A DNA stretch of 64,000 nucleotides, from the NCBI GenBank assembly GCA_051650965.1, contig JBOFRL010000087.1:1-64000 (forward strand), written 5' to 3'. Shown one piece after another: positions 1-8,356 of this stretch. Below the pieces are notes generated by a model. It was not told the DNA's origin and did no database searches. It saw only the letters and a list, made by a program, of their open reading frames with translations. Position 1 is the first letter of the stretch, and each line of letters opens with the position of its first letter. This stretch comes from Enterovibrio sp051650965 (GTDB lineage Bacteria > Pseudomonadota > Gammaproteobacteria > Enterobacterales > Vibrionaceae). The translations under genes were made by a program, and so were the position numbers.

Positions 1-105
1 AAGGCAAGAGCAATGAATCCAAATCGCTGGTCCAAAGAAGCAAGGAACTGGGATCATGTTGGCGATGTGGAGCTAAATCCGGAGAAGAAAAAAGAGGCAG
101 CTTAA
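1..105 (+). CDS. C-terminal end of a probable IS3-like transposase, cut by the window edge
   Basis: The frame is open from base 1 to a TAA at 103-105 and gives 34 residues that include NPNRWSKEARNW and VELNPEKKKEAA. From memory, tails of the form NP-RWS---RNW------LNPE occur at the C-terminus of IS3-type integrase-core transposases; this is family recall, not a search. Only the tail lies in the window, so whether the element is intact cannot be judged. It ends 45 bases before a glycan operon, where insertion elements are common. It could instead be the end of an unrelated gene. Confidence 0.5.
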   Translation, partial: KARAMNPNRWSKEARNWDHVGDVELNPEKKKEAA

Positions 106-150
106 TAGCTCAGGCGACAACTACCTTGAAAAACGCCGGGAGGGGCGCGC

Positions 151-1221
151 GTGATTTTGCAAATTGTGCAGCATCTTAAGCCGGGTGGACTTGAGATCAT
201 GGTGCTGGAGCTGCTGCGTTTATCGCGTTTTCGCGCGCGCATGAAAATTGTCAGCTTAGAGGGCGATAAAGCTAGCGCGCTGCAACAGTGGCCGCGCCTT
301 ATTCCCTATCAAGAGCAGCTGATCTTCTTAAATAAACCTGTAAAATTTTCACTTTCTACGCAGGCTCAGCTGCGCAATCTTATCGCAGCAGAAGGCGCCA
401 AGCTCATTCACACTCACCATATCGGCCCGCTGTTTTACGGCGCGCTGAGCGCTTTTTTTAGTAAAGCGGCGCATGTGCACACCGAGCACGATGCTTGGCA
501 TTATGCAGAAACTTCTCATCGTCGCTTGCGCTTATTTATCAAAATGTTAAATGAACCTGTTTGTACTGCGGTTAGCGATTTTGTCGCTAAAACGCTTGTG
601 CAATACGGGCAAAGTGCGCCGCAAGTGATCAAAAACGGCGTAGATGTGCACTATTTTGCTGCTGGGGACAAGCTTGCCGCGCGCCAAGCGCTAGGGCTTT
701 CGCCAACTGTGCGGCTGCTGGGCTGCAGTGGCCGGCTTGAGGCGGTGAAGGGGCATGAGTTTTTGCTGCGCGCGCTCGCATTGCTCGATGACGATTATCA
801 TCTGGCCATTGCGGGCTCTGGCGCGCTGCAAGGCGCTTTGCAGCAGCTGTGCGCACAGCTGCAATTAACTTCACGCGTGCATTTTTTAGGTTTTCAATCG
901 GATATGGCGCGCTTTTATCAGGCGCTCGATCTCTTTTGTTTGCCGTCGCTAAATGAGGGGTATCCGCTTAGCGTGCTAGAGGCACAGGCGTGCAATATTC
1001 CAGCGGCGATAAGTTCGGCTGGCGGCGCTGTCGAAACCTTAGCGCCGGAGAGCGGCGTGATTTTGCACTTGCTAGAAGCGCCTTTGCTGGCCGAGCAGAT
1101 TGCCGCGCATTTTTCACACCCAAAGGGCACGCTGCCGCGTCAGTTTGTGTTACAGCACGCCGATTTGCAGCAGATGGTTAATCAGTACGATCTACTCTTT
1201 GAGAGGTTACTCAATGAGTGA
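151..1221 (+). CDS. Glycosyltransferase, GT4-like (GT-B fold)
   Basis: This 356-residue protein should transfer a sugar from a nucleotide-sugar donor onto a growing surface glycan at the cytoplasmic face of the inner membrane. The N-terminal half has the acceptor-domain pattern VQHLKPGGLEIMVLEL. The C-terminal half has the donor-domain signatures SGRLEAVKGHEFLLRAL (near residue 190) and LNEGYPLSVLEAQACNIP (near 270), where the E-x7-E type motif binds the nucleotide. The start is GTG behind GGGAGGGG. The last 8 bases overlap the next glycosyltransferase, so the two are translationally coupled. The exact sugar cannot be read from sequence. Alternatives within GT4 (capsule, LPS core or O-antigen) remain open. 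Confidence 0.85.
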   Translation: MILQIVQHLKPGGLEIMVLELLRLSRFRARMKIVSLEGDKASALQQWPRLIPYQEQLIFLNKPVKFSLSTQAQLRNLIAAEGAKLIHTHHIGPLFYGALSAFFSKAAHVHTEHDAWHYAETSHRRLRLFIKMLNEPVCTAVSDFVAKTLVQYGQSAPQVIKNGVDVHYFAAGDKLAARQALGLSPTVRLLGCSGRLEAVKGHEFLLRALALLDDDYHLAIAGSGALQGALQQLCAQLQLTSRVHFLGFQSDMARFYQALDLFCLPSLNEGYPLSVLEAQACNIPAAISSAGGAVETLAPESGVILHLLEAPLLAEQIAAHFSHPKGTLPRQFVLQHADLQQMVNQYDLLFERLLNE

Positions 1222-2374
1222 AATTGTTGTTTATCTTACAGTGATCAGCATGTTGCTGATTGTTTACCACCATGCGATTTTCCCGCCGCTGATGCACCTG
1301 TTATCGCATTATTTGGCTAAGCGCCGTGACGAGCCGCGAGTAAGCGAGCCGCGAGAGCTTCCGTTTATCACCATTGTGGTGCCTGCTTTTAACGAGGCCG
1401 ATTTTATCGCGCAAAAGATTGCAAACTTGGCGGCGCTCGACTACCCAAAAGAGCGTTATCAAGTGGTGCTTGCGTGCGATGGCTGCACCGATCTAACCGA
1501 GCATCTTGCGCGGGCGACTCATGCGCAGCTGTTTTGTCACGATTTGTCGCTGCGCATTGTCAGTTTTGCCGAAAATCGCGGCAAAGTCGCGGTGCTTAAT
1601 GATGTGATGGCCACGCTTGATTGCGAAATTGTCGCTTTTAGCGATGTTTCGGCGCTGGTGTCGGTGGACGCACTGCAGCTGGCGGCGGCTCATTTTGCCG
1701 CGCCGCAAATTGGCGGGGTGAGCAGCCGCTACAGTTTGCTCTATCCAAACCCTGGCGAGCAAGAGTATTGGCGCTATCAAAACAAAATTCAGGCCAGTGA
1801 ATCGCGAATTGGCAGCATGCTTGGGGCGCATGGCTCGCTTTATTTCATCCGCAGGCGGCTGTTTAAACCGCTGCCGCTCGACACCATTAACGACGATTTT
1901 ATTGTGCCGATGAAAGTGATCGAGCAAGGTTACGAGGTGATTTTGGATGAAAATATCATCTCGCTTGAGAGCCAGCCAAGCACCGCGGGGCAAGATTTTC
2001 GCCGCCGTCTTCGCATTGGCGCGGGCAATTTGCAGCAGCTGATGCGGCTGTGGCGCTGTCTGCTGCCCAAATATGGCGCGGTCGCTTACACCTTCGCGTC
2101 AGGAAAAGCGCTGCGCCCGCTGGTGCCGATTTTTATGTTGTGCGCGCTGCTCGGCAGCTTTTGGCTGGTTGGCGAAAATTGGTTTTTCACGCTGGCGCTG
2201 CTTGCGCAAGTACAAATTTATGCGCTCGCTTTTTTGGTGCAGATCGGCTGCTTGCAGACAAAAAATAAGCTGCTGAAAGCTATCCACTATTTGGTGGCGG
2301 GCCATGTTGCGAATTTTTTAGGTGGAATGGCTTATCTGGTCGGCTTTTTTCACCGCCACTGGCATCGCGTGTAG
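1214..2374 (+). CDS. Membrane glycosyltransferase, GT2-like (GT-A fold)
   Basis: A 386-residue family-2 glycosyltransferase with one N-terminal membrane segment (about residues 5-25) and two or three near the C-terminus (about 300-375), the architecture of cellulose/hyaluronan-synthase-like enzymes. Visible motifs are ITIVVPAFNEADFI, LACDGCTD (first Asp pair), FSDVSALV (DxD-like position) and TINDDFIVPMKV (the catalytic ED/DD region). Starting at the ATG that overlaps the previous stop codon (ATGAGTGA) gives the membrane segment expected at the N-terminus; an open extension upstream of that ATG is only the other frame of the preceding gene. It probably polymerises or extends a surface polysaccharide with its two neighbours. 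Confidence 0.83.
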   Translation: MSEIVVYLTVISMLLIVYHHAIFPPLMHLLSHYLAKRRDEPRVSEPRELPFITIVVPAFNEADFIAQKIANLAALDYPKERYQVVLACDGCTDLTEHLARATHAQLFCHDLSLRIVSFAENRGKVAVLNDVMATLDCEIVAFSDVSALVSVDALQLAAAHFAAPQIGGVSSRYSLLYPNPGEQEYWRYQNKIQASESRIGSMLGAHGSLYFIRRRLFKPLPLDTINDDFIVPMKVIEQGYEVILDENIISLESQPSTAGQDFRRRLRIGAGNLQQLMRLWRCLLPKYGAVAYTFASGKALRPLVPIFMLCALLGSFWLVGENWFFTLALLAQVQIYALAFLVQIGCLQTKNKLLKAIHYLVAGHVANFLGGMAYLVGFFHRHWHRV

Positions 2375-2380
2375 GCTGGC

Positions 2381-3871
2381 GTGAAGAGTATTTTATCCAG
2401 CGGCCAGAAAATCAATCTTAGTGAGATCAGCATGTTGCTTGGATCTGCGCTCAAAAGATTTTCTTTTTTTGCATTAAGTCAGCGCATTAAACAGCAGCTG
2501 CAGGGCAATGCGGTTTGGATGCTGCTGCTCTATATCGCGCTGATCTGTGCGCTGTGGGGCGCGTACCCGCTGCCGCAGGTGCCGATTATGGCCGGCGCAC
2601 TGCCTTTCGTGGCGCTGGTCTTTTTTTACTATCCGGTGCTGATAGGTCTTGCCTTTATTTCGTTCTCCTTTTTTCGCGTGCATGAGGCTTTGCCGTTCTT
2701 GCTGCCGTACAAATTGCCGCTGCTGGCTTCGATCCTTACTCTTGGCGCGGTTGTTTGGCATGTGCTGATCAGCAAAAAAATCACGCCGTATACAAGCAGA
2801 GAGCTCAACGCGTTTGCTCTGTTTTTTTTGGTGGTGACAATCGGCGTGCCGCAGGCTGGCAACGTGCATGTTGCGATTTTTTATTACTATGAAGTCTATT
2901 TGAAAATTGGACTTATGACGTTGGTGCTGGCGTGGATGATGGCGGACGCAAGGCAGCACCATCATGCGCTGACCATGATTGTTACATCAGGAGCTGCGAT
3001 TGCGCTGGTGGCCATTTACAATAAAATCAACGGCATTGGCCTTGTTGAGCTGACTCGTGTCACCATCGGCCGGCATATTGGCTCTGTACTTGGCGACCCC
3101 AACGATCTCTCGTTAGTGCTGCTTTTTCCGCTCTCCTTTGCGGTAAGTGTGGGGCTGACAAAAGGGGCGCATCCGGCGCTCAGAGCCGCTAATCTCTTGA
3201 TTGCGCTCCTTATTTTGCTGGCTATTTTTGAGACGCAAAGTCGCGGCGCGTTGCTTGGGATCTGCGCGGTTTTTGTTGTATTCACGTGGCGGCGCGTGCC
3301 GTCAAAAATGGCGTTTTTGTTCTTTTCAATCATCGCGTTATTCGCGCTGTATCATTTTTCTGGAATTGACGAGAGGGTCTCTGGCGGTATTCAAGAGTAC
3401 CTGTCCATGAAAAAAATCAGCCTCGATCAGGCGGCGAAAGGGCGCTTGTATGCGTGGATGGCCGCATTTGGCATGGCGATGGACCATCCCTTTGCCGGCG
3501 TCGGCCTTAACAATTATTACCTCAACTATTTTTATCACACGCCATATTGGGACGGGGTCAACCACGCCGTGCACAGCACGTGGTTTGGCGTAATGGCGGA
3601 AACGGGCTTTATTGGGCTGGCGGTGTTTTTGCTGATGTACGGCGTGTTATTTTTCTCAGTGAGAAAATCTGCCAAGGCTGTTTTGCAAGCGCCGCACATC
3701 TACAGCGCGACCACGCGCGCGCTGGTTGAAGGTTTATGGTCGAGCGTGATTGCGTTTTTGGTCTCGGGGACATTTTTAACGCAAGGATTTACTTGGCCTT
3801 TGTACATTTTGATAGCGTTTGCGGCCAGTGTTTCGCGCTATGTTGCCAAACAAAATGACAGCATAACGTAA
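2381..3871 (+). CDS. O-antigen ligase/polymerase-type membrane protein (Wzy/WaaL superfamily)
   Basis: A 496-residue protein with about ten to twelve hydrophobic segments and a larger periplasmic loop between about residues 320 and 400. That loop carries RLYAWMAAFGMAMDHPFAGVG and HAVHSTWFGVMAETGFIGL, the pattern of the PF04932 ligase/polymerase domain (conserved Arg, then the H-x-x-x/ETG region). Such proteins join undecaprenyl-linked glycans to lipid A core or polymerise repeat units in the periplasm. It follows the GT2 gene by 6 bases and ends the three-gene glycan operon. The GTG at 2381 is used as start; the ATG at 2432 is an alternative. Ligase and polymerase cannot be told apart here. 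Confidence 0.8.
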   Translation: MKSILSSGQKINLSEISMLLGSALKRFSFFALSQRIKQQLQGNAVWMLLLYIALICALWGAYPLPQVPIMAGALPFVALVFFYYPVLIGLAFISFSFFRVHEALPFLLPYKLPLLASILTLGAVVWHVLISKKITPYTSRELNAFALFFLVVTIGVPQAGNVHVAIFYYYEVYLKIGLMTLVLAWMMADARQHHHALTMIVTSGAAIALVAIYNKINGIGLVELTRVTIGRHIGSVLGDPNDLSLVLLFPLSFAVSVGLTKGAHPALRAANLLIALLILLAIFETQSRGALLGICAVFVVFTWRRVPSKMAFLFFSIIALFALYHFSGIDERVSGGIQEYLSMKKISLDQAAKGRLYAWMAAFGMAMDHPFAGVGLNNYYLNYFYHTPYWDGVNHAVHSTWFGVMAETGFIGLAVFLLMYGVLFFSVRKSAKAVLQAPHIYSATTRALVEGLWSSVIAFLVSGTFLTQGFTWPLYILIAFAASVSRYVAKQNDSIT

Positions 3872-3996
3872 CTGCTCGCGGCGATTTGAGTGTTGCGGGA
3901 CAAAATAACGAATTGATTGTGCGGGAGTAATTGCGCATCAGTCGCAAAGTTATAAAAATAGGCTGCTTAAAAATAGCGCAATTAAGTTGCCGCATA

Positions 3997-4025
3997 TTGC
4001 CAGCGCACAGGTAACTCCTTATAAT
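3997..4025 (+). promoter_or_regulatory. Sigma-70 promoter of tRNA-Ile2
   Basis: TTGCCA (3997-4002), a 17-base spacer and TATAAT (4020-4025). The predicted start site lies a few bases before the mature tRNA, as expected for a stable RNA gene. Confidence 0.75.
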
Positions 4026-4035
4026 CAAGTAATAT

Positions 4036-4112
4036 GGCCCCTTAGCTCAGTTGGTTAGAGCAGTCGACTCATAATCGATTGGTCGCCCGTTCAAGTCGGG
4101 CAGGGGCCACCA
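4036..4112 (+). tRNA. ileX: tRNA-Ile2 with CAT anticodon (lysidine-modified type)
   Basis: The 77 bases form a full cloverleaf. The acceptor stem pairs GGCCCCT with AGGGGCC, the D-loop is AGCTCAGTTGGTTAGAGC, the anticodon loop reads CTCATAA, the T-arm is intact and the CCA end is encoded. The acceptor sequence and loop match E. coli ileX/ileY rather than initiator or elongator Met tRNA. The CAT anticodon should therefore be converted by TilS to lysidine-AT to read AUA. It stands alone between two glycan loci. Confidence 0.93.
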
Positions 4113-4312
4113 TAAATTTCTTCCTGCTTTCATCCCGCTAATTTTGCACTCTTTACGACCAAAACTTACAACGCTTTGATGCTTAAATTGTTTCTATCAG
4201 GCAGTTTTTGTCATTAATCGCACTTCTCTATGTTAAACCTTGCTTGAGCGGCTGAAAAAAAGCGACGATAGCGGCATATGCGCTTGAATAATTTAAAGTT
4301 TGTGAGTCTGCT

Positions 4313-4813
4313 GTGATCCCTTATGCCAAGCAAGAGATAACAGAGCAAGATATCAACGAAGTGGTAGCGGTATTAAACTCTGATTTTTTAACCCAAGGCC
4401 CTAAAGTGCCTGAATTTGAACAGGCGCTGCTTGCACAAACTGGCGCGCAATTCGCTGTGGCTGTCAGCAACGCGACGTCGGCGCTGCATATCGCGTGCTT
4501 AGCGCTCGGCCTTGGCGCCGGCGATGTGTTGTGGACGTCGCCGCTCACCTTTGTAGCCTCGGCCAACTGCGGGCGCTACTGCGGCGCGCAGGTCGATTTT
4601 GTCGATATCGATTTACACACCTATAACCTTTGCCCTGAAAAATTAGCAGAAAAACTTGCGCTTGCGGCGCGCAATAATCGTCTGCCGAAAGTGTTAGTGG
4701 CGGTTCACTTTGCAGGCCAAAGCTGTGATATGCAGACTATTTTTGCGCTGGCTAAACAGTATGGCGTCGCGGTGATCCAAACGCTTAAAGCGGTATTGGA
4801 TGCTGCGCAATGA
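4313..4813 (+). pseudogene. pseC: pseC remnant: UDP-sugar 4-aminotransferase with a large internal in-frame deletion
   Basis: The first ~150 residues are a clear DegT/DnrJ/EryC1-type aminotransferase N-terminus of PseC type (PYAKQEITEQDINEVVAVL, LTQGPKVPEFE, SNATSALHIACLALGLG, TSPLTFVASANC, VHFAGQSCDM). PseC makes the 4-amino sugar of the pseudaminic acid pathway and is normally about 380-390 residues. Here the frame ends at 166 residues. Just where the motif EDASHA would follow KQYGVAVI, it jumps to QTLKAVLDAAQ, which resembles the extreme C-terminus of the family, and then overlaps the pseF start. The PLP-binding lysine and the whole C-terminal domain are therefore missing. The start is GTG. 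I read this as a deletion of about 220 codons that kept the frame; an assembly error is the alternative. Confidence 0.8.
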
Positions 4814-5496
4814 AGATCGCGATCATTCCCGCGCGTGGCGGCAGCAAGCGCATAAAAAATAAGAACATTAAGCTGTTTAATGGTAAACCTATCATCGCGT
4901 ATTCAATCGCTGCCGCACAGCTTAGTGGCTGTTTTGACAAAATTTTTGTCTCGACTGATGATCCGGCGATCGCCGGGGTTGCCAAGCAATATGGTGCGCA
5001 GGTGCCATTTTTGCGTCCTGCGGCGCTCGCAGACGATTTTGCTACGACAGCCGACGTGATGCAGCATGCGCTCATGTGGTGCAATGAGCAGTCACTAAGA
5101 GTCGAAGCGGCTTGCTGCATTTATGCCACCGCGCCATTTTTAACGCCCGAAGCTTTGCAAGAGGGAAATGCGCGACTCGCTGAGGGCGATTGTGAGTATG
5201 TATTTGCCGCAGCTCAATTTTCTTCACCCATCTGGCGCTCATTTGCGCTTGATGAACAAAAGCGCGCCAGCATGTTTTTTCCCGAGCATCTCAACACGCG
5301 CTCGCAAGATCTGCCCTGCGCCTTTTTTGATGCCGCGCAATTTTACTGGGGCACGGCGCGCGCGCTTTTAGAGAAAAAGCCGATGTTTGCGGCGCACGCA
5401 AAAGCGATTGTGTTGCCGCAAACCCACGTGCAAGATATTGATACGATGGACGATTGGCTTTTTGCGCAGGCGCTGCATCGCATTGTAACTTCATGA
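4810..5496 (+). CDS. pseF: Pseudaminic acid cytidylyltransferase PseF
   Basis: This 228-residue enzyme activates pseudaminic acid with CTP to CMP-pseudaminate in the cytoplasm. The N-terminus IIPARGGSKRIKNKNIKLF is the nucleotide-binding signature of the CMP-nonulosonate synthetases. Further family features are FVSTDDPAIAGVAKQYGA, FLRPAALADDFATT and the C-terminal QDIDTMDDWLFA. The length is typical. The ATG overlaps the stop of the pseC remnant by 4 bases, and the gene overlaps pseG by 4 bases, so translation is coupled. PseF is preferred over the legionaminic or N-acetylneuraminic synthetases because PseG and PseI follow. Confidence 0.9.
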   Translation: MKIAIIPARGGSKRIKNKNIKLFNGKPIIAYSIAAAQLSGCFDKIFVSTDDPAIAGVAKQYGAQVPFLRPAALADDFATTADVMQHALMWCNEQSLRVEAACCIYATAPFLTPEALQEGNARLAEGDCEYVFAAAQFSSPIWRSFALDEQKRASMFFPEHLNTRSQDLPCAFFDAAQFYWGTARALLEKKPMFAAHAKAIVLPQTHVQDIDTMDDWLFAQALHRIVTS

Positions 5497-6572
5497 AAGT
5501 TGTGATCCGTGCGGATGCGTCTTTATGGATAGGCTCAGGCCACGTGATGCGCTGTCTGGTGCTCGCGGATGCCCTGCGCGCGCGCGGCGCGGAGGTTTTT
5601 TTTGCCACGCTCGCGCAGCCATGCGATCTGAACGCTTACATTGCAAAACGCGGTTTTGCGGTGATTGCGCTTAGTGAAATTACAGCCAAAACGCCGCGCT
5701 TTGCTGACGACTATCTGGGCTGGCTACAGCGTCCTGTGCTTGAAGATGCCGCTGATTTTATTGACAAAATCGCTGCCGCTGATCTGGTGATTGTCGATCA
5801 TTATGCGCTTGATAAGGTTTGGCAGCAGCAGGTGCGGGCGCACCTTGGGTGCAAAATTGTCGCGCTTGATGATCTTGTGCGTGAGCACTGCGCCGATCTT
5901 ATTATCGACACAACGCTTGGGCGTCAAAGCGCCGATTACGCTAGCGCGGCAAAAGTGTTGGCTGGCAGCGACTTTGCGATTGTCGCGCCGCAATTTGCAG
6001 CGCTGCATGCGCGCGCGCGGCAAAAAGTGGCAGAGAGTGAGCTTGAGCCGCGAGGTGCACAGGCTGCGCCTTGGCGCGTGCTAGTTTCGATGGGCGGCGT
6101 TGACAAACCCAATGCGACGCTGCGCGTTTTGCAAACGTTGATTGGGCACGTTCCTGCCACCTTTACCGTTTTACTTAGTCAATCTGCGCCGCACTATCGC
6201 ACAGTTGCCACGTGGGCCGAGCAGCACCGGCAAGTGACGCATCATGCTTTCATCGATGACATGGCAAGCCTAATGCTTGAGCATGATTTGGCGATTGGCG
6301 CTCCTGGGGGCACAAGTTTTGAACGTGCCTGCATGGGGCTTGCAAGCATTGTGATCCCACTTGCGCAAAATCAGCGCGCAGGCGGCACGCAGCTTGCAAA
6401 GCAAAAAGCGTGCATTTTGCTTGAGCTCGATGAGATTGAAACAGGGCTGGTGCCTGCATTTTCCGCGCTGTGCGAAGAAAAGCAGCTGTACGCTAAAAAC
6501 AATTTGGCGCTGTGCGATGGGCTTGGCGTGGCGAGGATTTTGCAAGAGTTCGATGCGCTCATGCAAAGCTAA
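5493..6572 (+). CDS. pseG: UDP-2,4-diacetamido-2,4,6-trideoxy-altropyranose hydrolase PseG
   Basis: A 359-residue MurG-like GT-B hydrolase that removes UDP from the PseH product to free the sugar used by PseI. The N-terminus IRADASLWIGSGHVMRCL contains the catalytic G-x-GH-x-MR signature. LVSMGGVDKPNATLRVL and GAPGGTSFERACMGL (near residue 270) form the nucleotide-binding C-terminal domain. The chosen ATG overlaps the pseF stop; an open extension to 5454 lies inside pseF and is not needed. A 205-base gap without a gene follows before pseI. No pseH acetyltransferase was found in the cluster. Confidence 0.9.
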   Translation: MKVVIRADASLWIGSGHVMRCLVLADALRARGAEVFFATLAQPCDLNAYIAKRGFAVIALSEITAKTPRFADDYLGWLQRPVLEDAADFIDKIAAADLVIVDHYALDKVWQQQVRAHLGCKIVALDDLVREHCADLIIDTTLGRQSADYASAAKVLAGSDFAIVAPQFAALHARARQKVAESELEPRGAQAAPWRVLVSMGGVDKPNATLRVLQTLIGHVPATFTVLLSQSAPHYRTVATWAEQHRQVTHHAFIDDMASLMLEHDLAIGAPGGTSFERACMGLASIVIPLAQNQRAGGTQLAKQKACILLELDEIETGLVPAFSALCEEKQLYAKNNLALCDGLGVARILQEFDALMQS

Positions 6573-6777
6573 CTGCTGTGGTGTTTCATTTTTGTTAACA
6601 ATTTGGATTATCGAGAGTTTTGCTCCTTTTTTTGCTCATGTTTTAACAAAATTACCTAAACTAATATTCAAACTAACTCGCGATTAACCTGTTGAACCAA
6701 AAGCGTTTGTGCTGCAACTTACGGATTGTTGCTGGCAAATCGACCAGTTAAGAGCATAAGGATTGTGGAGAGCTAGC

Positions 6778-7854
6778 ATGTCGAAAAAGCCCTATATCAC
6801 CATTGACGGTAAAAAAATTGGCGCAGGTTTTCCTCCTTATATCGTGGCTGAGCTTTCTGGCAATCACAACGGCGACATCAAGCGCGCTATTGCATTGATT
6901 GAAGCGGCAAAAATGGCGGGTGCGAGCGCTGTCAAGCTGCAAACCTACACCGCCGACACGCTCACCATTGACCATGATGGCGATGAATTTTTGATCAAAG
7001 GAGGGCTTTGGAATGGCCGCACTTTGTATCAGCTTTATCAGCAAGCGCACACGCCGTGGGAATGGCATGAGACGCTGTTTGCTGAAGCGAAAAAAATCGG
7101 CATCACTTTATTTAGCACCCCTTTTGACGCGAGTGCGGTTGAGCTTTTAGAGTCGCTCGATGCGCCTGCGTATAAAATCGCCTCGTTTGAGCTTATCGAT
7201 TTGCCGCTGATCCGCCGCGTAGCAGCAACCAAAAAGCCGCTGATTATGTCAACTGGCAATGCCAATCTGCATGAAATCGAGCAGGCGGTGTTAACCGCGC
7301 GTTCGCATGGCGCGCGTGACATCATTTTGCTGCATTGCACCAGCGCTTATCCTGCGCCCATTTCGCAGGCTAACTTAGCGACGATGGCGGTGATGCGCGA
7401 CGCATTTGATGTGGAAGTGGGATTGTCGGATCACTCGTTAGGAATAGGCGTTGCGACGGCTGCGACGGCGCTTGGTGCGGTGATGATCGAAAAACACATG
7501 ACGCTTTCTCACGCTGACGGCGGCCCTGACGCGGCTTTCTCAGTGGACGTGCAAGAGTTTGGCTGCTTAGTGAGCGCCTGCAACGTGGCCGCGAGCGCCA
7601 TCGGCAAGCCTATGTTTTCAAGCACTCAGGCCGAGCTTGAGACCAAAGCCTACCGCCGCTCTTTGTATGTGGTCAAAGATATTAAAAAGGGCGAGCGTTT
7701 TACCGAAGAGCATGTGCGCTCAATTCGCCCAGGGCTTGGCATCGCGCCAAAATATCTGGATAAGGTGCTTGGCTCAACGGCAACGTGCGACATTGCGTTT
7801 GGCACGCCGCTGCAGTTTACGATGTTTGTGGACTGGTCGCGCTGCGACGCGTAG
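6778..7854 (+). CDS. pseI: Pseudaminic acid synthase PseI
   Basis: A 358-residue NeuB-family enzyme that condenses phosphoenolpyruvate with 6-deoxy-AltdiNAc to give pseudaminic acid. The TIM-barrel part carries PYIVAELSGNHNGD, VKLQTYTADTLT, FSTPFDASAVELLE and LLHCTSAYPAP. The C-terminal SAF/antifreeze-like domain (about residues 285-350) carries RRSLYVVKDIKKGE and IRPGLGIAPKYLDKVLG. The ATG lies 7 bases after a GGAG ribosome-binding site. The opening ELSGNHNG favours PseI over sialic acid synthase. A strong terminator follows. Confidence 0.92.
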   Translation: MSKKPYITIDGKKIGAGFPPYIVAELSGNHNGDIKRAIALIEAAKMAGASAVKLQTYTADTLTIDHDGDEFLIKGGLWNGRTLYQLYQQAHTPWEWHETLFAEAKKIGITLFSTPFDASAVELLESLDAPAYKIASFELIDLPLIRRVAATKKPLIMSTGNANLHEIEQAVLTARSHGARDIILLHCTSAYPAPISQANLATMAVMRDAFDVEVGLSDHSLGIGVATAATALGAVMIEKHMTLSHADGGPDAAFSVDVQEFGCLVSACNVAASAIGKPMFSSTQAELETKAYRRSLYVVKDIKKGERFTEEHVRSIRPGLGIAPKYLDKVLGSTATCDIAFGTPLQFTMFVDWSRCDA

Positions 7855-7898
7855 GCCGCGTATTCTTTGATTTATCACGCTTAAGCGAAAAAAATTCT

Positions 7899-7936
7899 AG
7901 CAAACGCGTATTTTTAATGCGAGTTTGCTTTTTTTT
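7899..7936 (+). terminator. Rho-independent terminator after pseI
   Basis: AGCAAAC at 7899-7905 pairs with GTTTGCT at 7923-7929, extended inward with one mismatch, and runs into eight T residues. Confidence 0.8.
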
Positions 7937-8043
7937 GCGCTAAATTTGCAGCGGCGAAGGTTTTGCGGGCAAACTTGGGTGAGATCTTATCTTCACAGCA
8001 TTAAAAGCTTTGGTGCATGATCACTTGCTATTACTCTGTTGTC

Positions 8044-8072
8044 TCGACTCATTAAATGAGTCTCGTTATAAT
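8044..8072 (+). promoter_or_regulatory. Likely sigma-70 promoter of tig
   Basis: TCGACT (8044-8049, 4 of 6 matches), a 17-base spacer and a perfect TATAAT (8067-8072). It leaves an untranslated leader of about 275 bases before tig. The 500-base gap 7855-8356 otherwise holds only the pseI terminator and the leader hairpin listed separately. Confidence 0.55.
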
Positions 8073-8090
8073 GACGTTTCAAAATGTCAT

Positions 8091-8109
8091 CGCCTCCGCT
8101 TAGGAGGTG
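8091..8109 (+). other. Hairpin containing a strong Shine-Dalgarno sequence in the tig leader
   Basis: CGCCTCC pairs with GGAGGTG around a GCTTA loop (7-bp stem with one G-T pair). The 3' arm is an AGGAGGT ribosome-binding sequence. A short frame follows: in-frame ATT at 8113, GTG at 8122, stop TAG at 8164-8166. It could be a leader peptide or an attenuator; no function is shown. Confidence 0.4.
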
Positions 8110-8356
8110 TTTATTAAACTTGTGCAGGCACAAAAATTGTACCCTTTGCAAGCGCATCGTGGTTAGACAGTTAAGTTATTTGCACATAGCCGATGGGCAA
8201 ATGATATTTTACTGATCTTATTGAATTTATTCATGGTGAGGCGCTATTAAGTACAACAGCGGTTACCATGTTTATTGTTGCATTAATGGATGACTCCCGT
8301 ATCGCTAACACTATTTTCTTAGTGAAGGCTAAGTCAGTTTTGAGGTTAAAATTATT

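Noticed and set aside
1100..1213. N-terminal extension of the GT2 glycosyltransferase
   Set aside because: It lies wholly within the preceding gene in another frame and has no family match. The ATG at 1214 fits.
4036..4112. tRNA-Met reading of the CAT anticodon
   Set aside because: The body sequence matches the Ile2 (ileX) type, not initiator or elongator Met tRNA.
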